NCBI GenBank assembly: GCA_910584965.1
Contig: CAJUDZ010000013.1
Location: 20,064-84,063 of the forward strand
Direction: 5' to 3'
Source of the DNA: an uncultured Lachnospiraceae bacterium
Lineage (GTDB): Bacteria; Bacillota; Clostridia; Lachnospirales; Lachnospiraceae
Length of the DNA: 64,000 bases
Shown here: one piece after another, positions 53,493 through 60,986 of the stretch
Position numbering within the stretch: position 1 is the first letter of the stretch
How the letters are laid out: every line of letters starts with the position of its first letter
Made by a program: the position numbers and the translations under genes
The notes under the pieces: model-generated
What the model saw: only the letters and a program-made list of their open reading frames with translations
Databases searched by the model: none
Told to the model about the DNA's origin: nothing

Positions 53493-53534
53493 AAAACTTC
53501 CTTACTGTGATCAAGACTTCTTGTGACATCATAA

Positions 53535-53576
53535 CGTCCCTGACTGGATTCGAACCAGCGGCCTTTCGCTTAGGAG
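53535..53576 (-). other. 3' fragment of tRNA-Arg (CCT): left attachment site of the element
   Basis: 42 nt that read, on the minus strand, anticodon loop CTCCTAA (anticodon CCT), the 3' anticodon stem, variable loop, T-arm with TTCGAAT, the acceptor 3' strand CAGGGAC and discriminator G. The 5' half (acceptor GTCCCTG, D-arm, 5' anticodon stem) is absent: upstream sequence is unrelated. This is the mark of integration in the anticodon loop. The complete tRNA should be rebuilt at the other end of the element, outside this window. Confidence 0.78.
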
Positions 53577-53824
53577 TTAAAAGGACTGTTTCCACGCAGA
53601 TTCAGCTTAATCCTTGTGGTATCTCCAAGTCCAGTAAAATCAATGCTTTTGAACCTTTCTTTTCCACCTGAGAGCACCTGCGTCCACCTCAAAGCGGTAT
53701 GATTTTCATAGTCGTATTAGCAAAATATTAGCAGTTTTTCAACAAATGTACAAGTGAAATTTTTACGTCCACTTTGCATTTTCGAACCTACCTGCTTATT
53801 ATGCCATTTTAAAGGAGAAAAAAT
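53577..53824. promoter_or_regulatory. Element left end: hairpin and phased direct repeats
   Basis: A nested inverted repeat (GGACT/AGTCC, CCAC/GTGG, GATT/AATC) spans 53583-53632. A direct repeat, TCCACCTGAGAGC (53663-53675) and TCCACCTCAAAGC (53683-53695), has starts exactly 20 bp apart. A second direct repeat, ATTAGCA, lies at 53716 and 53727, 11 bp apart. Phasing of whole helical turns fits integrase or excisionase arm sites (inference). No gene is seen before 53825. Confidence 0.5.
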
Positions 53825-54982
53825 ATGCAATCATACCAGTTAGAAATTAAACAGATCGTGGACTATCCACGCTGCCGTATCTACCGGCAATTTATTCAGA
53901 ACTTAATGGCAGACCGAAGTATCCGCACAAACGGAGGCTCCGGTCTTTTTTATTACACGGTGCTTTGCAACTATGCAAACTTCCGCACCTCTTATCTTCG
54001 TATAGACGGTATCGGCTATACGGTATATCCCGGCGAATGGATCTGTACCGTAAAGGAACTTTCTGCATGGTTCCGTACCCGTTTCCAGTGTCAGGCAGTT
54101 TCCATCCTGGATGAACTTCAGAAACGCCACCTGATCTCCTATCTCTTCCTTGACCGTGGAAAGGTGGTCAAATATAAGATCCGTGACTGGAAAAAACATA
54201 ATACGGTACTGGATTACAACTGCCCCTGTCAGAAAGATACGGGCTTTTTCTTTGTGCCTGTTGTCGTTGCAACCGAATTGGTCAGCAACCGGCGCAGCTC
54301 TGAAATGGATATCCTGCTGGATCTATGGATGTCTGCTGTCTACAATGACAGCCAGGTGCAGGGTTCGGAGATCGGCCCGGTTGCCTACTTCCGCAACGGC
54401 ACCGGCTCCCCATTAGCGGCTTACAGTGAGATGGCTGTCCGCTGGGGCATCTCCAAAGCCACGACAGGGCGTGTGCTGAAAAAACTTGCTGACATGGATT
54501 ATATTTCTCTTATGTCATTTCCAGGAAACACAGGCAGCGTGATCTATCTGCGCAGCTATCTTTCTACTATGTTCCAGATATCAGATGTCCTTGTGGATAA
54601 GGAGGAGGTTGCCATGAGCCTGAAGATCAATATCTCTCTGCCGGATGAAGGAGAGCCGCAGGCAGATTCTACTCTCACAAAGCATGCAGTATGCGTTTCA
54701 GAAGGATTATCCTGCGTTTCAAAATCGGACATGGATGCAGTCATCAGAAAAATGGCGCAAGTCCTTGATGCACAGGGAATTTCCTGTTTCCGGTGCCCCA
54801 AATCCATATATAAGTTATATCCTTTATCAGACGCCTGCAGGGAAGAGTATATATCCCACATACCGAAAGCAGTCTCACGTTTTGGAATAGCGGTATGCTG
54901 CGGAGAGGATAAACCGGTCTACACTTTTGAGCTGACCCTCTTCCCCGCTGAAAATGACAGGGAAGGAGGATGCAGGGCATGA
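53825..54982 (+). CDS. Winged-helix protein of the conjugative element
   Basis: 385 residues. Two helix-turn-helix-like segments are visible: TVKELSAWFRTRFQCQAVSILDELQKRHLI and AAYSEMAVRWGISKATTGRVLKKLADMDYI. The C-terminal part is a mixed domain rich in Cys. Such double winged-helix proteins at the start of clostridial conjugative elements are regulators or replication initiators. AAAGGAG precedes the start. The stop overlaps the next start (ATGA). No more precise name can be given. Confidence 0.65.
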   Translation: MQSYQLEIKQIVDYPRCRIYRQFIQNLMADRSIRTNGGSGLFYYTVLCNYANFRTSYLRIDGIGYTVYPGEWICTVKELSAWFRTRFQCQAVSILDELQKRHLISYLFLDRGKVVKYKIRDWKKHNTVLDYNCPCQKDTGFFFVPVVVATELVSNRRSSEMDILLDLWMSAVYNDSQVQGSEIGPVAYFRNGTGSPLAAYSEMAVRWGISKATTGRVLKKLADMDYISLMSFPGNTGSVIYLRSYLSTMFQISDVLVDKEEVAMSLKINISLPDEGEPQADSTLTKHAVCVSEGLSCVSKSDMDAVIRKMAQVLDAQGISCFRCPKSIYKLYPLSDACREEYISHIPKAVSRFGIAVCCGEDKPVYTFELTLFPAENDREGGCRA

Positions 54983-55524
54983 AAAAGAATCAGGAAGAAA
55001 TGAATATTGTTGACAACCCGCTGTACCATGACACCTGGAAACTGCTGAAGAAATACAGGGATGTGGTGTGGAGCCTGGAGCTGTCCGTCCAACAGGTACG
55101 AAGCCGGTTTGAGATCGAGTACGGCAGTTCCATTGAGGATTTTCTGGAGTCCGTCTATGTTGCCGGGATCGATCTGTCAGACCGCAGTATCGAACATCAC
55201 GCCAAATGCATTGAACGGAGCCACAAGATGCTGAAGCTCCTGGATACCTCCATTGACCTGCTCCGCACCAAACACAAGAATGGGGAGAGCTATTACTGGC
55301 TGCTGTATTACTCTTTCCTTTCTCCACAGCAGCTGCGGAATGTGGAGGAAATCATAGAGAAGCTGCGTCCCCATATCCGGGATATCAGTTTCCGCACCTA
55401 TTACCGCAGAAGGCGGGAGGCGATTGACGCACTCAGTTCTATCCTGTGGGGATATACCTCTAAGGACAGTATTGATATCCTGGAGCAGTTCTTTCCGGAG
55501 AATAAGAATGCTGGAGAGCAATAA
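54979..55524 (+). CDS. Hypothetical helical protein, possible sigma-like/ArpU-type regulator
   Basis: 181 residues from the ATG at 54979, with AGGAGG upstream and a 4-bp overlap with the preceding stop. Entirely helical; the segment FLSPQQLRNVEEIIEKLRPHIRDISFRTYYRRRREAID ends in a basic helix reminiscent of the helix-turn-helix of phage ArpU/sigma-like late regulators. No catalytic motif is visible. It is likely a DNA-binding regulator of the element. Confidence 0.55.
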   Translation: MKKNQEEMNIVDNPLYHDTWKLLKKYRDVVWSLELSVQQVRSRFEIEYGSSIEDFLESVYVAGIDLSDRSIEHHAKCIERSHKMLKLLDTSIDLLRTKHKNGESYYWLLYYSFLSPQQLRNVEEIIEKLRPHIRDISFRTYYRRRREAIDALSSILWGYTSKDSIDILEQFFPENKNAGEQ

Positions 55525-55571
55525 CAGGCAGTTACATGGCATTTATGAGAAATAAAGATTGGAGGCAATAT

Positions 55572-55898
55572 ATGATAGCATTGACTGAGGATGAGAAAAG
55601 GATGGTCTTTCAGCTGGAGGGCTGCCGCCGATATGATGTGATACAGGAGATTGCTGTGTTGTGTCGGTATACCCGTGACCATGACAAAAAGGATGTGGCA
55701 GAAAATCTCTTAAAGAAGCTGCGTGAACTTTCGGAGGATGACTGCAGAGAGCTGATCTGTGATGTTCAGAGAAATTATCACTCGCCATGGAAAGCAAGAA
55801 CCGTTGGGGAGATGATCGCTGTGGCCCGGCAGGAATCGGCGCCCGGAAACTGGAAGGGCATGATATTATGGCACTGGAACGCTTTGATCCGGAAGTAA
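55572..55898 (+). CDS. Hypothetical element protein
   Basis: 108 residues from the ATG at 55572, which has GGAGG 6 bases upstream; the longer frame to 55536 lacks a site. Soluble, helical, acidic in its first half, ending in a Trp-rich basic tail (GNWKGMILWHWNALIRK). No family is recognised. It overlaps the next gene by 31 bp. Confidence 0.6.
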   Translation: MIALTEDEKRMVFQLEGCRRYDVIQEIAVLCRYTRDHDKKDVAENLLKKLRELSEDDCRELICDVQRNYHSPWKARTVGEMIAVARQESAPGNWKGMILWHWNALIRK

Positions 55899-56095
55899 AG
55901 CATATGATTGTGTTTGATGTACTCTCAGGAGAATCCCCGATAGGGGATAAAGGGAGCCGGATGAGGCTGTTTCTGACAGATGAAGGTTATCGAAAGGCAT
56001 TGGAAAATCAAAAACAGCAATATATACATATCAGGAACCATGCCAAAGTAATATCAGGAAATCTTCAATATGATTATCCTGCTGAGGATTTATAA
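55868..56095 (+). CDS. Small hypothetical element protein
   Basis: About 75 residues from the ATG at 55868 (GGAAGGG upstream), overlapping the preceding gene in another frame. Short beta-rich N-terminus (ERFDPEVKHMIVFDV) and a helical basic C-terminus. No family is recognised. A hairpin terminator follows 19 bp after the stop, so it closes the first transcription unit of the element. Confidence 0.55.
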   Translation: MALERFDPEVKHMIVFDVLSGESPIGDKGSRMRLFLTDEGYRKALENQKQQYIHIRNHAKVISGNLQYDYPAEDL

Positions 56096-56113
56096 CCATT
56101 ACCTGTTTTCTGC

Positions 56114-56147
56114 AAAGAGGCAGCTATAATTATATGGCTGCTTCTTT
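56114..56147 (+). terminator. Terminator closing the first element operon
   Basis: 11-bp stem AAAGAGGCAGC / GCTGCTTCTTT (one G-T pair) with a 12-nt loop. Confidence 0.75.
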
Positions 56148-56275
56148 GACTTTCCAAACAAGTATGTTATGGGCAATAGTAACTCACAAAAATCACGAAT
56201 TTCACATAAAAATATGGTAAAATGCAGGGAAATAGATTATACTGTATATAGCTTTACAATTAGGAGGAAGCACCG

Positions 56276-57391
56276 ATGAGATCCCCAATGGATGAAAACA
56301 CGTTTATGAATTTTTACAAAAACACCGTTCTTGGATATTCTAATAACCTGCAACGGCACATATGCAGGTCATTAGAGGAGCAGCACCGCATTACTTTTGA
56401 GGAACAAAGAAACTTACTGGATCCTGATAAAATCATATATTTTGAATCAAAAAAAGACTTACGGGGTATCCTTTCCCAGACAACTACAAACAAAGATTTC
56501 ATCGGTTTTTATGAACACTGGGAATTTGTAAAGCTGTATAAATATTCCGTACCTTTGTTTTATCAGACAGATTCTTCTGAGAGTTTGATAGATATCCTTA
56601 CAAAATGCGGAATTACTGAATTTAAGGAGGTATCGTTTGCACCCGAATTTATACTTAATACTTCCCTTCAAGATGCAAAACCTATTTATTTAGCAGAGCA
56701 GGATCGGATATTTATTAAATTTATACTGCAGAAGACTTATTTTACATCTGATGCGTTTGAACAGACTGATTATCGGTATCCTATTGTATTATATTTTGAT
56801 CTTCCGAACCACTGCCTGGAGATACGCTATGATGCTATTAAATATACAGAGGCGTTTGATAGTGAAATTTACGAAAAGCTAGTGGCCAGCTGTATTGATT
56901 GGATAAAAAAGGAATTAGGTCTTTCTTTATATACATGTGAACATACAGATGCTATAAAAATTGTCAATGATAAACAAAATGAAGATGTAAAAATGTATAA
57001 GCAGATGATGCAGATGAGTTCCGGAGGTGCCGCAGAACTGACTGCGGCAGAAGGTTCTGATTATGTATTACCTTTCATCGGTGAAATTCGAGAGCTTATT
57101 GATGAAAACGAGGACTTATTTAATGAGGCTACAGAAATCAAACAATTATTAACGCAATACTTAAATGATAAAGAAGCGACAGCCAGTTATCCTTACATAT
57201 ATGTAAAATGGGTAAAACCTGTAGAATCACAAAGTTACATAGTTAAAATAACTTTTGATTACCTGAGCCGTAGATACACTTTATTGCAACACATCACTGG
57301 AGGTTGTAAAGATTTAGGAATGGAGCGAATGAATGATGCAATCAAATATCTTTGCGAAAGCGGTTCCTTTGTTAAAGGAGAAAAAATTTAA
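56276..57391 (+). CDS. Cassette gene A: unknown 371-residue protein
   Basis: 371 residues, soluble, with AGGAGG 8 bases upstream. Helical N-terminus, a mixed alpha/beta central part (around IFIKFILQKTYF and YPIVLYFDLPNHCLEIRYD), a helical linker (about residues 240-300) and a C-terminal mixed domain (YPYIYVKWVKPVESQSYIVKITFDYL). I recognise no family and no catalytic motif. The base composition is visibly more AT-rich than the transfer genes, suggesting separate acquisition. It overlaps gene B by 59 bp. By context it may be a sensor or target-binding subunit of a three-component defence system; this is inference only. Confidence 0.7.
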   Translation: MRSPMDENTFMNFYKNTVLGYSNNLQRHICRSLEEQHRITFEEQRNLLDPDKIIYFESKKDLRGILSQTTTNKDFIGFYEHWEFVKLYKYSVPLFYQTDSSESLIDILTKCGITEFKEVSFAPEFILNTSLQDAKPIYLAEQDRIFIKFILQKTYFTSDAFEQTDYRYPIVLYFDLPNHCLEIRYDAIKYTEAFDSEIYEKLVASCIDWIKKELGLSLYTCEHTDAIKIVNDKQNEDVKMYKQMMQMSSGGAAELTAAEGSDYVLPFIGEIRELIDENEDLFNEATEIKQLLTQYLNDKEATASYPYIYVKWVKPVESQSYIVKITFDYLSRRYTLLQHITGGCKDLGMERMNDAIKYLCESGSFVKGEKI

Positions 57392-57695
57392 TATAGATTA
57401 TGATGCATTAGCTGAATTTCTTGAACGTTACAAGCAAAATGATTGGTTGTATCCAGATGCAATGCACCGTAATCTAAAAATCAGCATAAAAACCATTTAT
57501 GAGATTTTAGAATTATGCGTCGAAATCGGGGTGTTGGATCAGTATCTACAGATATACTGTCCACATTGCCAAAAGTATACTGGCCAATATTATAAGACCA
57601 TTGCAGAAATACCAGAAGAAATCAGCTGTCTGCATTGTGATTATGAAATACTGAACCCCTTAAACCACGCAATAATCATCTATAAGGTTTTATAA
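57333..57695 (+). CDS. Cassette gene B: zinc-ribbon protein with winged-helix-like N-terminus
   Basis: 120 residues. The start at 57333 has GGAG 7 bases upstream inside gene A. Residues 1-70 are helical with a helix-turn-helix-like pattern (YPDAMHRNLKISIKTIYEILELCVEIGVL). Residues 74-103 form a zinc ribbon with two CxxC pairs (CPHC and CLHC). It ends immediately before gene C, so A, B and C are translationally coupled. A small winged-helix middle component is a recurring feature of multi-gene defence systems; no specific family is recognised. Confidence 0.7.
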   Translation: MMQSNIFAKAVPLLKEKKFNIDYDALAEFLERYKQNDWLYPDAMHRNLKISIKTIYEILELCVEIGVLDQYLQIYCPHCQKYTGQYYKTIAEIPEEISCLHCDYEILNPLNHAIIIYKVL

Positions 57696-58406
57696 ATGGT
57701 AAACGAATCTGAATTTGTAAAGAAATCAGAAGCCTTTCTGAATGATATCGGGATGACACCAACAGAATGGCTGCTGGCAATGGGAAAATATAATTCTCGC
57801 ATTTTGCAGCTTGATAATACAGGCTATAAGAAATTCGCTGAGCTTTATGAAAAAATAGTCAGCAAAGACTTCAAGCTGAGCGATAAGGGAAAATTATTAG
57901 AGGACTTGTCAGCGATACTATTTTATCAAGGCTATCCAGGAATATTAGAGTGCCGGAGAAATCTTCGTACCAGCAGTAATGAGATTGATTTACAACTCTG
58001 CTGGACGGAAAATGCAAAAATGGCGGGAATAGATCGTGCTTTTCCGTTTTTGGAAGAATCTTTTTTGTGTGAATGCAAAAATTATAAAAAAAGCGTTGAT
58101 GTAACATATGTTGGGAAGTTTTTTTCATTGCTCCATGTTGCTCGCTGTAAAACCGGTATCATGATTGCCTGGAACGGCATAGCAGGGCGTTCTAAATGGA
58201 GTGATGCAAATGGCCTGATCCGAAAAATTGCTTTAAGGGATAACACATATATTATTCCTATTGGAAAAGACGATTTTAAATCAATTTATGAGCAAAAAAC
58301 TAATATTTTTTCTATTATACGGGATAAATATTTAGCATTACAAAACGAAATTGATTATTCTGAATATGTCCAGCATCATGAACTTGAATCAGATTTCAAA
58401 AAATAA
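57696..58406 (+). CDS. Cassette gene C: PD-(D/E)XK restriction-endonuclease-like protein
   Basis: 236 residues, starting directly after the gene B stop. A nuclease core is visible: Glu69 in KGKLLEDL on the first helix, Asp98 in SSNEIDLQL, and the Glu126-x-Lys128 pair in LCECKNY, followed by a helix (TYVGKFFSLLHVARC) and a strand (TGIMIAWNG). This order (E, D, ExK) fits the Mrr/restriction-endonuclease-like PD-(D/E)XK fold. The N-terminal 60 residues form a helical domain that may bind the partners. It probably cuts DNA (or RNA) when activated. No methyltransferase is nearby, so it is not a plain restriction-modification pair. Confidence 0.78.
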   Translation: MVNESEFVKKSEAFLNDIGMTPTEWLLAMGKYNSRILQLDNTGYKKFAELYEKIVSKDFKLSDKGKLLEDLSAILFYQGYPGILECRRNLRTSSNEIDLQLCWTENAKMAGIDRAFPFLEESFLCECKNYKKSVDVTYVGKFFSLLHVARCKTGIMIAWNGIAGRSKWSDANGLIRKIALRDNTYIIPIGKDDFKSIYEQKTNIFSIIRDKYLALQNEIDYSEYVQHHELESDFKK

Positions 58407-58549
58407 TATAGTTTTTTTAACCTTACCAGTTTATTGATTTACAGTGTAGTTAAATAGATACTGTCTAAGGATATGGGAGACTCGTTTAATGACAGACAGA
58501 GCTAATAAGCCGGGTCATTTTACCTGTCTCTTTTTTTGCTTTTATTTTC
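58407..58549 (+). terminator. Cassette end with weak terminator
   Basis: Behind gene C the sequence is AT-rich. A GACAG...CTGTC hairpin (about 58491-58529) is followed by TCTTTTTTTG, a plausible terminator at about 58491-58538. No gene is seen. Confidence 0.5.
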
Positions 58550-58587
58550 TGGCACAAAATTGGCACAATCCCGCACGAAATTGGCAC
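58550..58587 (+). repeat. Helically phased iteron-like repeats
   Basis: Four units at about one helical turn spacing: TGGCAC at 58550, TGGCAC at 58561, CGCAC at 58572 and TGGCAC at 58582, each followed by AAAAT/AAT/GAAAT or similar. They lie just upstream of the transfer-operon promoter and are likely to be a regulator- or relaxosome-binding array. Confidence 0.6.
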
Positions 58588-58617
58588 GGTTCTGCTCTTT
58601 CCCCGTAAATAGAGATA

Positions 58618-58778
58618 TGCTACACTAAATATGCTTAAAACTGTATCCAGAAGCAATCCGGGCTGGCACGGCACCTTTCCTGAGAGGTGCTTTTTTTGCG
58701 CCTTTCACCGCAATCCAGATTTTCTCACCCCTTCAGCCCGGAGGAAAGACAGCCATGCCCATCTGCGGCATGGCCTTT
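58618..58778 (+). promoter_or_regulatory. Transfer-operon promoter and leader with two terminator-like hairpins
   Basis: Extended -10 TGCTACACT (58618-58626) without a good -35. The leader then contains hairpin 1, GCACCT/AGGTGC followed by seven T's (58671-58697), and hairpin 2, perfect 8-bp GCCATGCC/GGCATGGC followed by CTTTTCTTT (58752-58778). Both precede the first transfer gene, so transcription must pass two intrinsic terminators: attenuation or antitermination control is implied. Confidence 0.6.
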
Positions 58779-58818
58779 TCTTTCCACCACCAAATCTTAT
58801 TTAAAGGAGGTCCAAACA

Positions 58819-59211
58819 TTGAGACTGAAAAACAAACTGCAGACGCCTGCCACGGCAGGAAAGAAACCAAAACCCAGGTTCTCCCCCACAAAGGCAGCTT
58901 ATTATGCCTTCCTCAGTTCCATGATGTTCCTGATGTTTACCCAGCCGGCCTATGCCGCAGATGTATGGACAAAAGCCACGGAGATCATGAAGGATGTCTA
59001 TAACCAGATCGTGCTTATCTCTACCGTTGCCGCTATTGTCACAGCTTCCGTTGCCCTGCTGATGATGAACTTCTCCCGCTCCGGCCGCACGGTGGATGAG
59101 AGCCGCGCATGGCTGAAGCGTATCTGCATCACCTGGGCGATCTTAAATGGGCTTGGCTTCATCATGGCCTACATCACCCCGTTCTTTGCGGACGGCAAGT
59201 GGAACGGCTGA
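58819..59211 (+). CDS. VirB2-like pilin/TrbC-type conjugation protein
   Basis: About 130 residues from a TTG at 58819, which has AAAGGAGG 8 bases upstream; the longer frame to 58687 would read through the leader. A signal peptide (basic start, hydrophobic segment ending AYAA, cleavage before DVW), then two hydrophobic helices separated by a basic loop (NFSRSGRTVDESRAWLKR). This is the layout of VirB2/TrbC-like pilins of type IV secretion systems. First gene of the transfer block. Confidence 0.75.
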   Translation: MRLKNKLQTPATAGKKPKPRFSPTKAAYYAFLSSMMFLMFTQPAYAADVWTKATEIMKDVYNQIVLISTVAAIVTASVALLMMNFSRSGRTVDESRAWLKRICITWAILNGLGFIMAYITPFFADGKWNG

Positions 59212-59233
59212 CACCGGAAAGGAGTGATCATTT

Positions 59234-59944
59234 ATGGGTATCTTAGACGGCATTGTGGAATGGATCGCCGAACAGGTGATGCACGGCCTTGACCTTATCA
59301 CCACTTCAGTCCTGGGGGCGCTGGGCTGCGACATGACCGTGTTTCTCCGCTACTTTCCTGCTGCGGAGACCATGTATAAAGTCTTTGTGGCGCTGGCCAT
59401 CGGCCTCATCCTTTTAAACTGGGTATGGCAGCTGTTCAAAAACTTCGGGCTGGGAGCCGGCATTGAAGCAGAGGACCCGGTGCGCCTGAGCATCCGCTCC
59501 GTCCTCTTCATTTTGCTGGCCTACTTCTCGGACGGCATCGTGGACACGGTCTTAAAGATCGGCGGCACCCCATACCACTGGATCATGGATTCCGACCTGC
59601 CGGCATTAAGCTTTGCCGATTTCAATTCGGTCATGCTGGCCATCATCGGCGTCTGCGCCAACGGGGCTGTGGCCCTGATCGCCCTGATCGTTGTGCTGGT
59701 GCTGGCATGGAACTACTTAAAGCTCCTTTTTGAAGCAGCAGAGCGGTATGTCCTCCTGGGGGTGCTGGTCTACACGGCACCCGTGGCTTTTTCCATGGGA
59801 GCCTCCCAGTCCACCTCGAACATCTTCAGGTCCTGGTGCCGGATGTTCGGCGGGCAGGTGTTCCTCCTGCTCATGAATGCCTGGTGCCTGCGCCTGTTCA
59901 CAAGCATGGTCGGGGCTTTCATTGCGAACCCGCTTTCATTATGA
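59234..59944 (+). CDS. TrbL/VirB6-like conjugal transfer membrane protein
   Basis: 236 residues with five to six membrane helices and the family-type LFEAAERYVLLGVLVYTAPVAFSMGASQST segment near the C-terminus. VirB6/TrbL proteins form the inner-membrane channel of the transfer apparatus. AAAGGAG precedes the start; the gene follows the pilin by 22 bp. Confidence 0.85.
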   Translation: MGILDGIVEWIAEQVMHGLDLITTSVLGALGCDMTVFLRYFPAAETMYKVFVALAIGLILLNWVWQLFKNFGLGAGIEAEDPVRLSIRSVLFILLAYFSDGIVDTVLKIGGTPYHWIMDSDLPALSFADFNSVMLAIIGVCANGAVALIALIVVLVLAWNYLKLLFEAAERYVLLGVLVYTAPVAFSMGASQSTSNIFRSWCRMFGGQVFLLLMNAWCLRLFTSMVGAFIANPLSL

Positions 59945-59984
59945 AAAACGTGCGGAACTGAAATAGAAAGGAAAGATGATAACC

Positions 59985-60986
59985 ATGAAACGATATAAAA
60001 AAATATTGACTGCGGCCTTTCTGATGGCGCTCCTTTTCTGCCTGTCCTGCCAGACCGCCTTTGCCTTTTCGGAGAGCGATGCACAGGCCCAGGTAGATGC
60101 GGCAGGCCGGGAGGCGGTATCGGGGAATGTCCTGGTATGGTTCCTGTGTGCCATCGCATTTTTAAAGGTGTCCCAAAAGATCGACTCTTTCATGTCCAGC
60201 ATGGGCGTCAACGTAGGGCATACGGGTGGTTCCATGATCGCGGAAGCCATGATCGCCGCAAGGGGTGTAGGCACAGTCCGGAACTTTTCCCGCCAGCATT
60301 TCAGTGGCGGCCACAGCAGCTCCTCCCATGTGAATACAGGCTCCGGCTCACCCGGCAGTCCGGGAGGATTCATGGCAGGCGGCCTTGCCGGGGTGGTCAG
60401 CCGCCAGGTCACAGACAGCGCCATCCGCACCGCCACTGCCCACACGGAAACCAACCGGCAGAGTGAACGGACTTCCAAAACCGGGATCGGCGGTCTCGCA
60501 TCCGCCGTATCTGCCGGCATCGGCGGAAACATGTATGCGTCTTCCGTCGTGAAAGGCGGCGATTTTGCCAACAGCGTCATCGGCACGGTAGCAACGGGAA
60601 GCATGGCGTCTGTTGGTTCCATGACCGGAGAAAAGGCCGCCCAGGCCCTCCATTCCTACCTGGGCTATGCCGCCCTGGAAGAGGGCGCACAGCACGTACC
60701 GACCTTTACCAATGTAGAGATCGGGGGCGGGCGCATCACCGGCACGGAGATCTCGGAGGAACATCCGGAGGGCATTTCCTTCGGCATGTACCATGCAGAC
60801 CAGTACACCCCGCCGGAAGGGGCATACGCTGCCGTGCAGGCCGTGGACGGCACTTCCTGGTATAAGCAGTACGCACAGGACGCTGTGGAGAAGTCACCTT
60901 ATATGGCGGCAGACGGCTCTATCGCCTATAAAGAATCCATCGTAAAAAAGATGCCCCCGGCACCAAAGAGAAAGGACAGGTTATAA
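59985..60986 (+). CDS. Secreted or membrane Gly/Ser-rich transfer protein
   Basis: 333 residues from the ATG at 59985; the ATG nine bases earlier overlaps the GGAAAG site. A signal peptide (ending AFAFS), one membrane helix (VLVWFLCAIAFLKVS), then a long Gly/Ala/Ser-rich region (about residues 85-230) that looks disordered or amphipathic, and a small C-terminal globular part. Its place between TrbL and the peptidase is typical for clostridial conjugative elements, but I cannot name a family. It ends directly at the next start. Confidence 0.7.
   Translation: MKRYKKILTAAFLMALLFCLSCQTAFAFSESDAQAQVDAAGREAVSGNVLVWFLCAIAFLKVSQKIDSFMSSMGVNVGHTGGSMIAEAMIAARGVGTVRNFSRQHFSGGHSSSSHVNTGSGSPGSPGGFMAGGLAGVVSRQVTDSAIRTATAHTETNRQSERTSKTGIGGLASAVSAGIGGNMYASSVVKGGDFANSVIGTVATGSMASVGSMTGEKAAQALHSYLGYAALEEGAQHVPTFTNVEIGGGRITGTEISEEHPEGISFGMYHADQYTPPEGAYAAVQAVDGTSWYKQYAQDAVEKSPYMAADGSIAYKESIVKKMPPAPKRKDRL

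Noticed and set aside
53535..53640. Complete tRNA-Arg(CCT) with a group I intron in the anticodon loop
   Set aside because: The 5' tRNA half (GTCCCTG, D-arm) is not found in the following sequence, and element genes begin nearby; integration explains it better.
58687..58818. N-terminal extension of the VirB2-like pilin
   Set aside because: The segment holds two terminator-like hairpins and no ribosome site before 58687, whereas AAAGGAGG stands just before TTG 58819.
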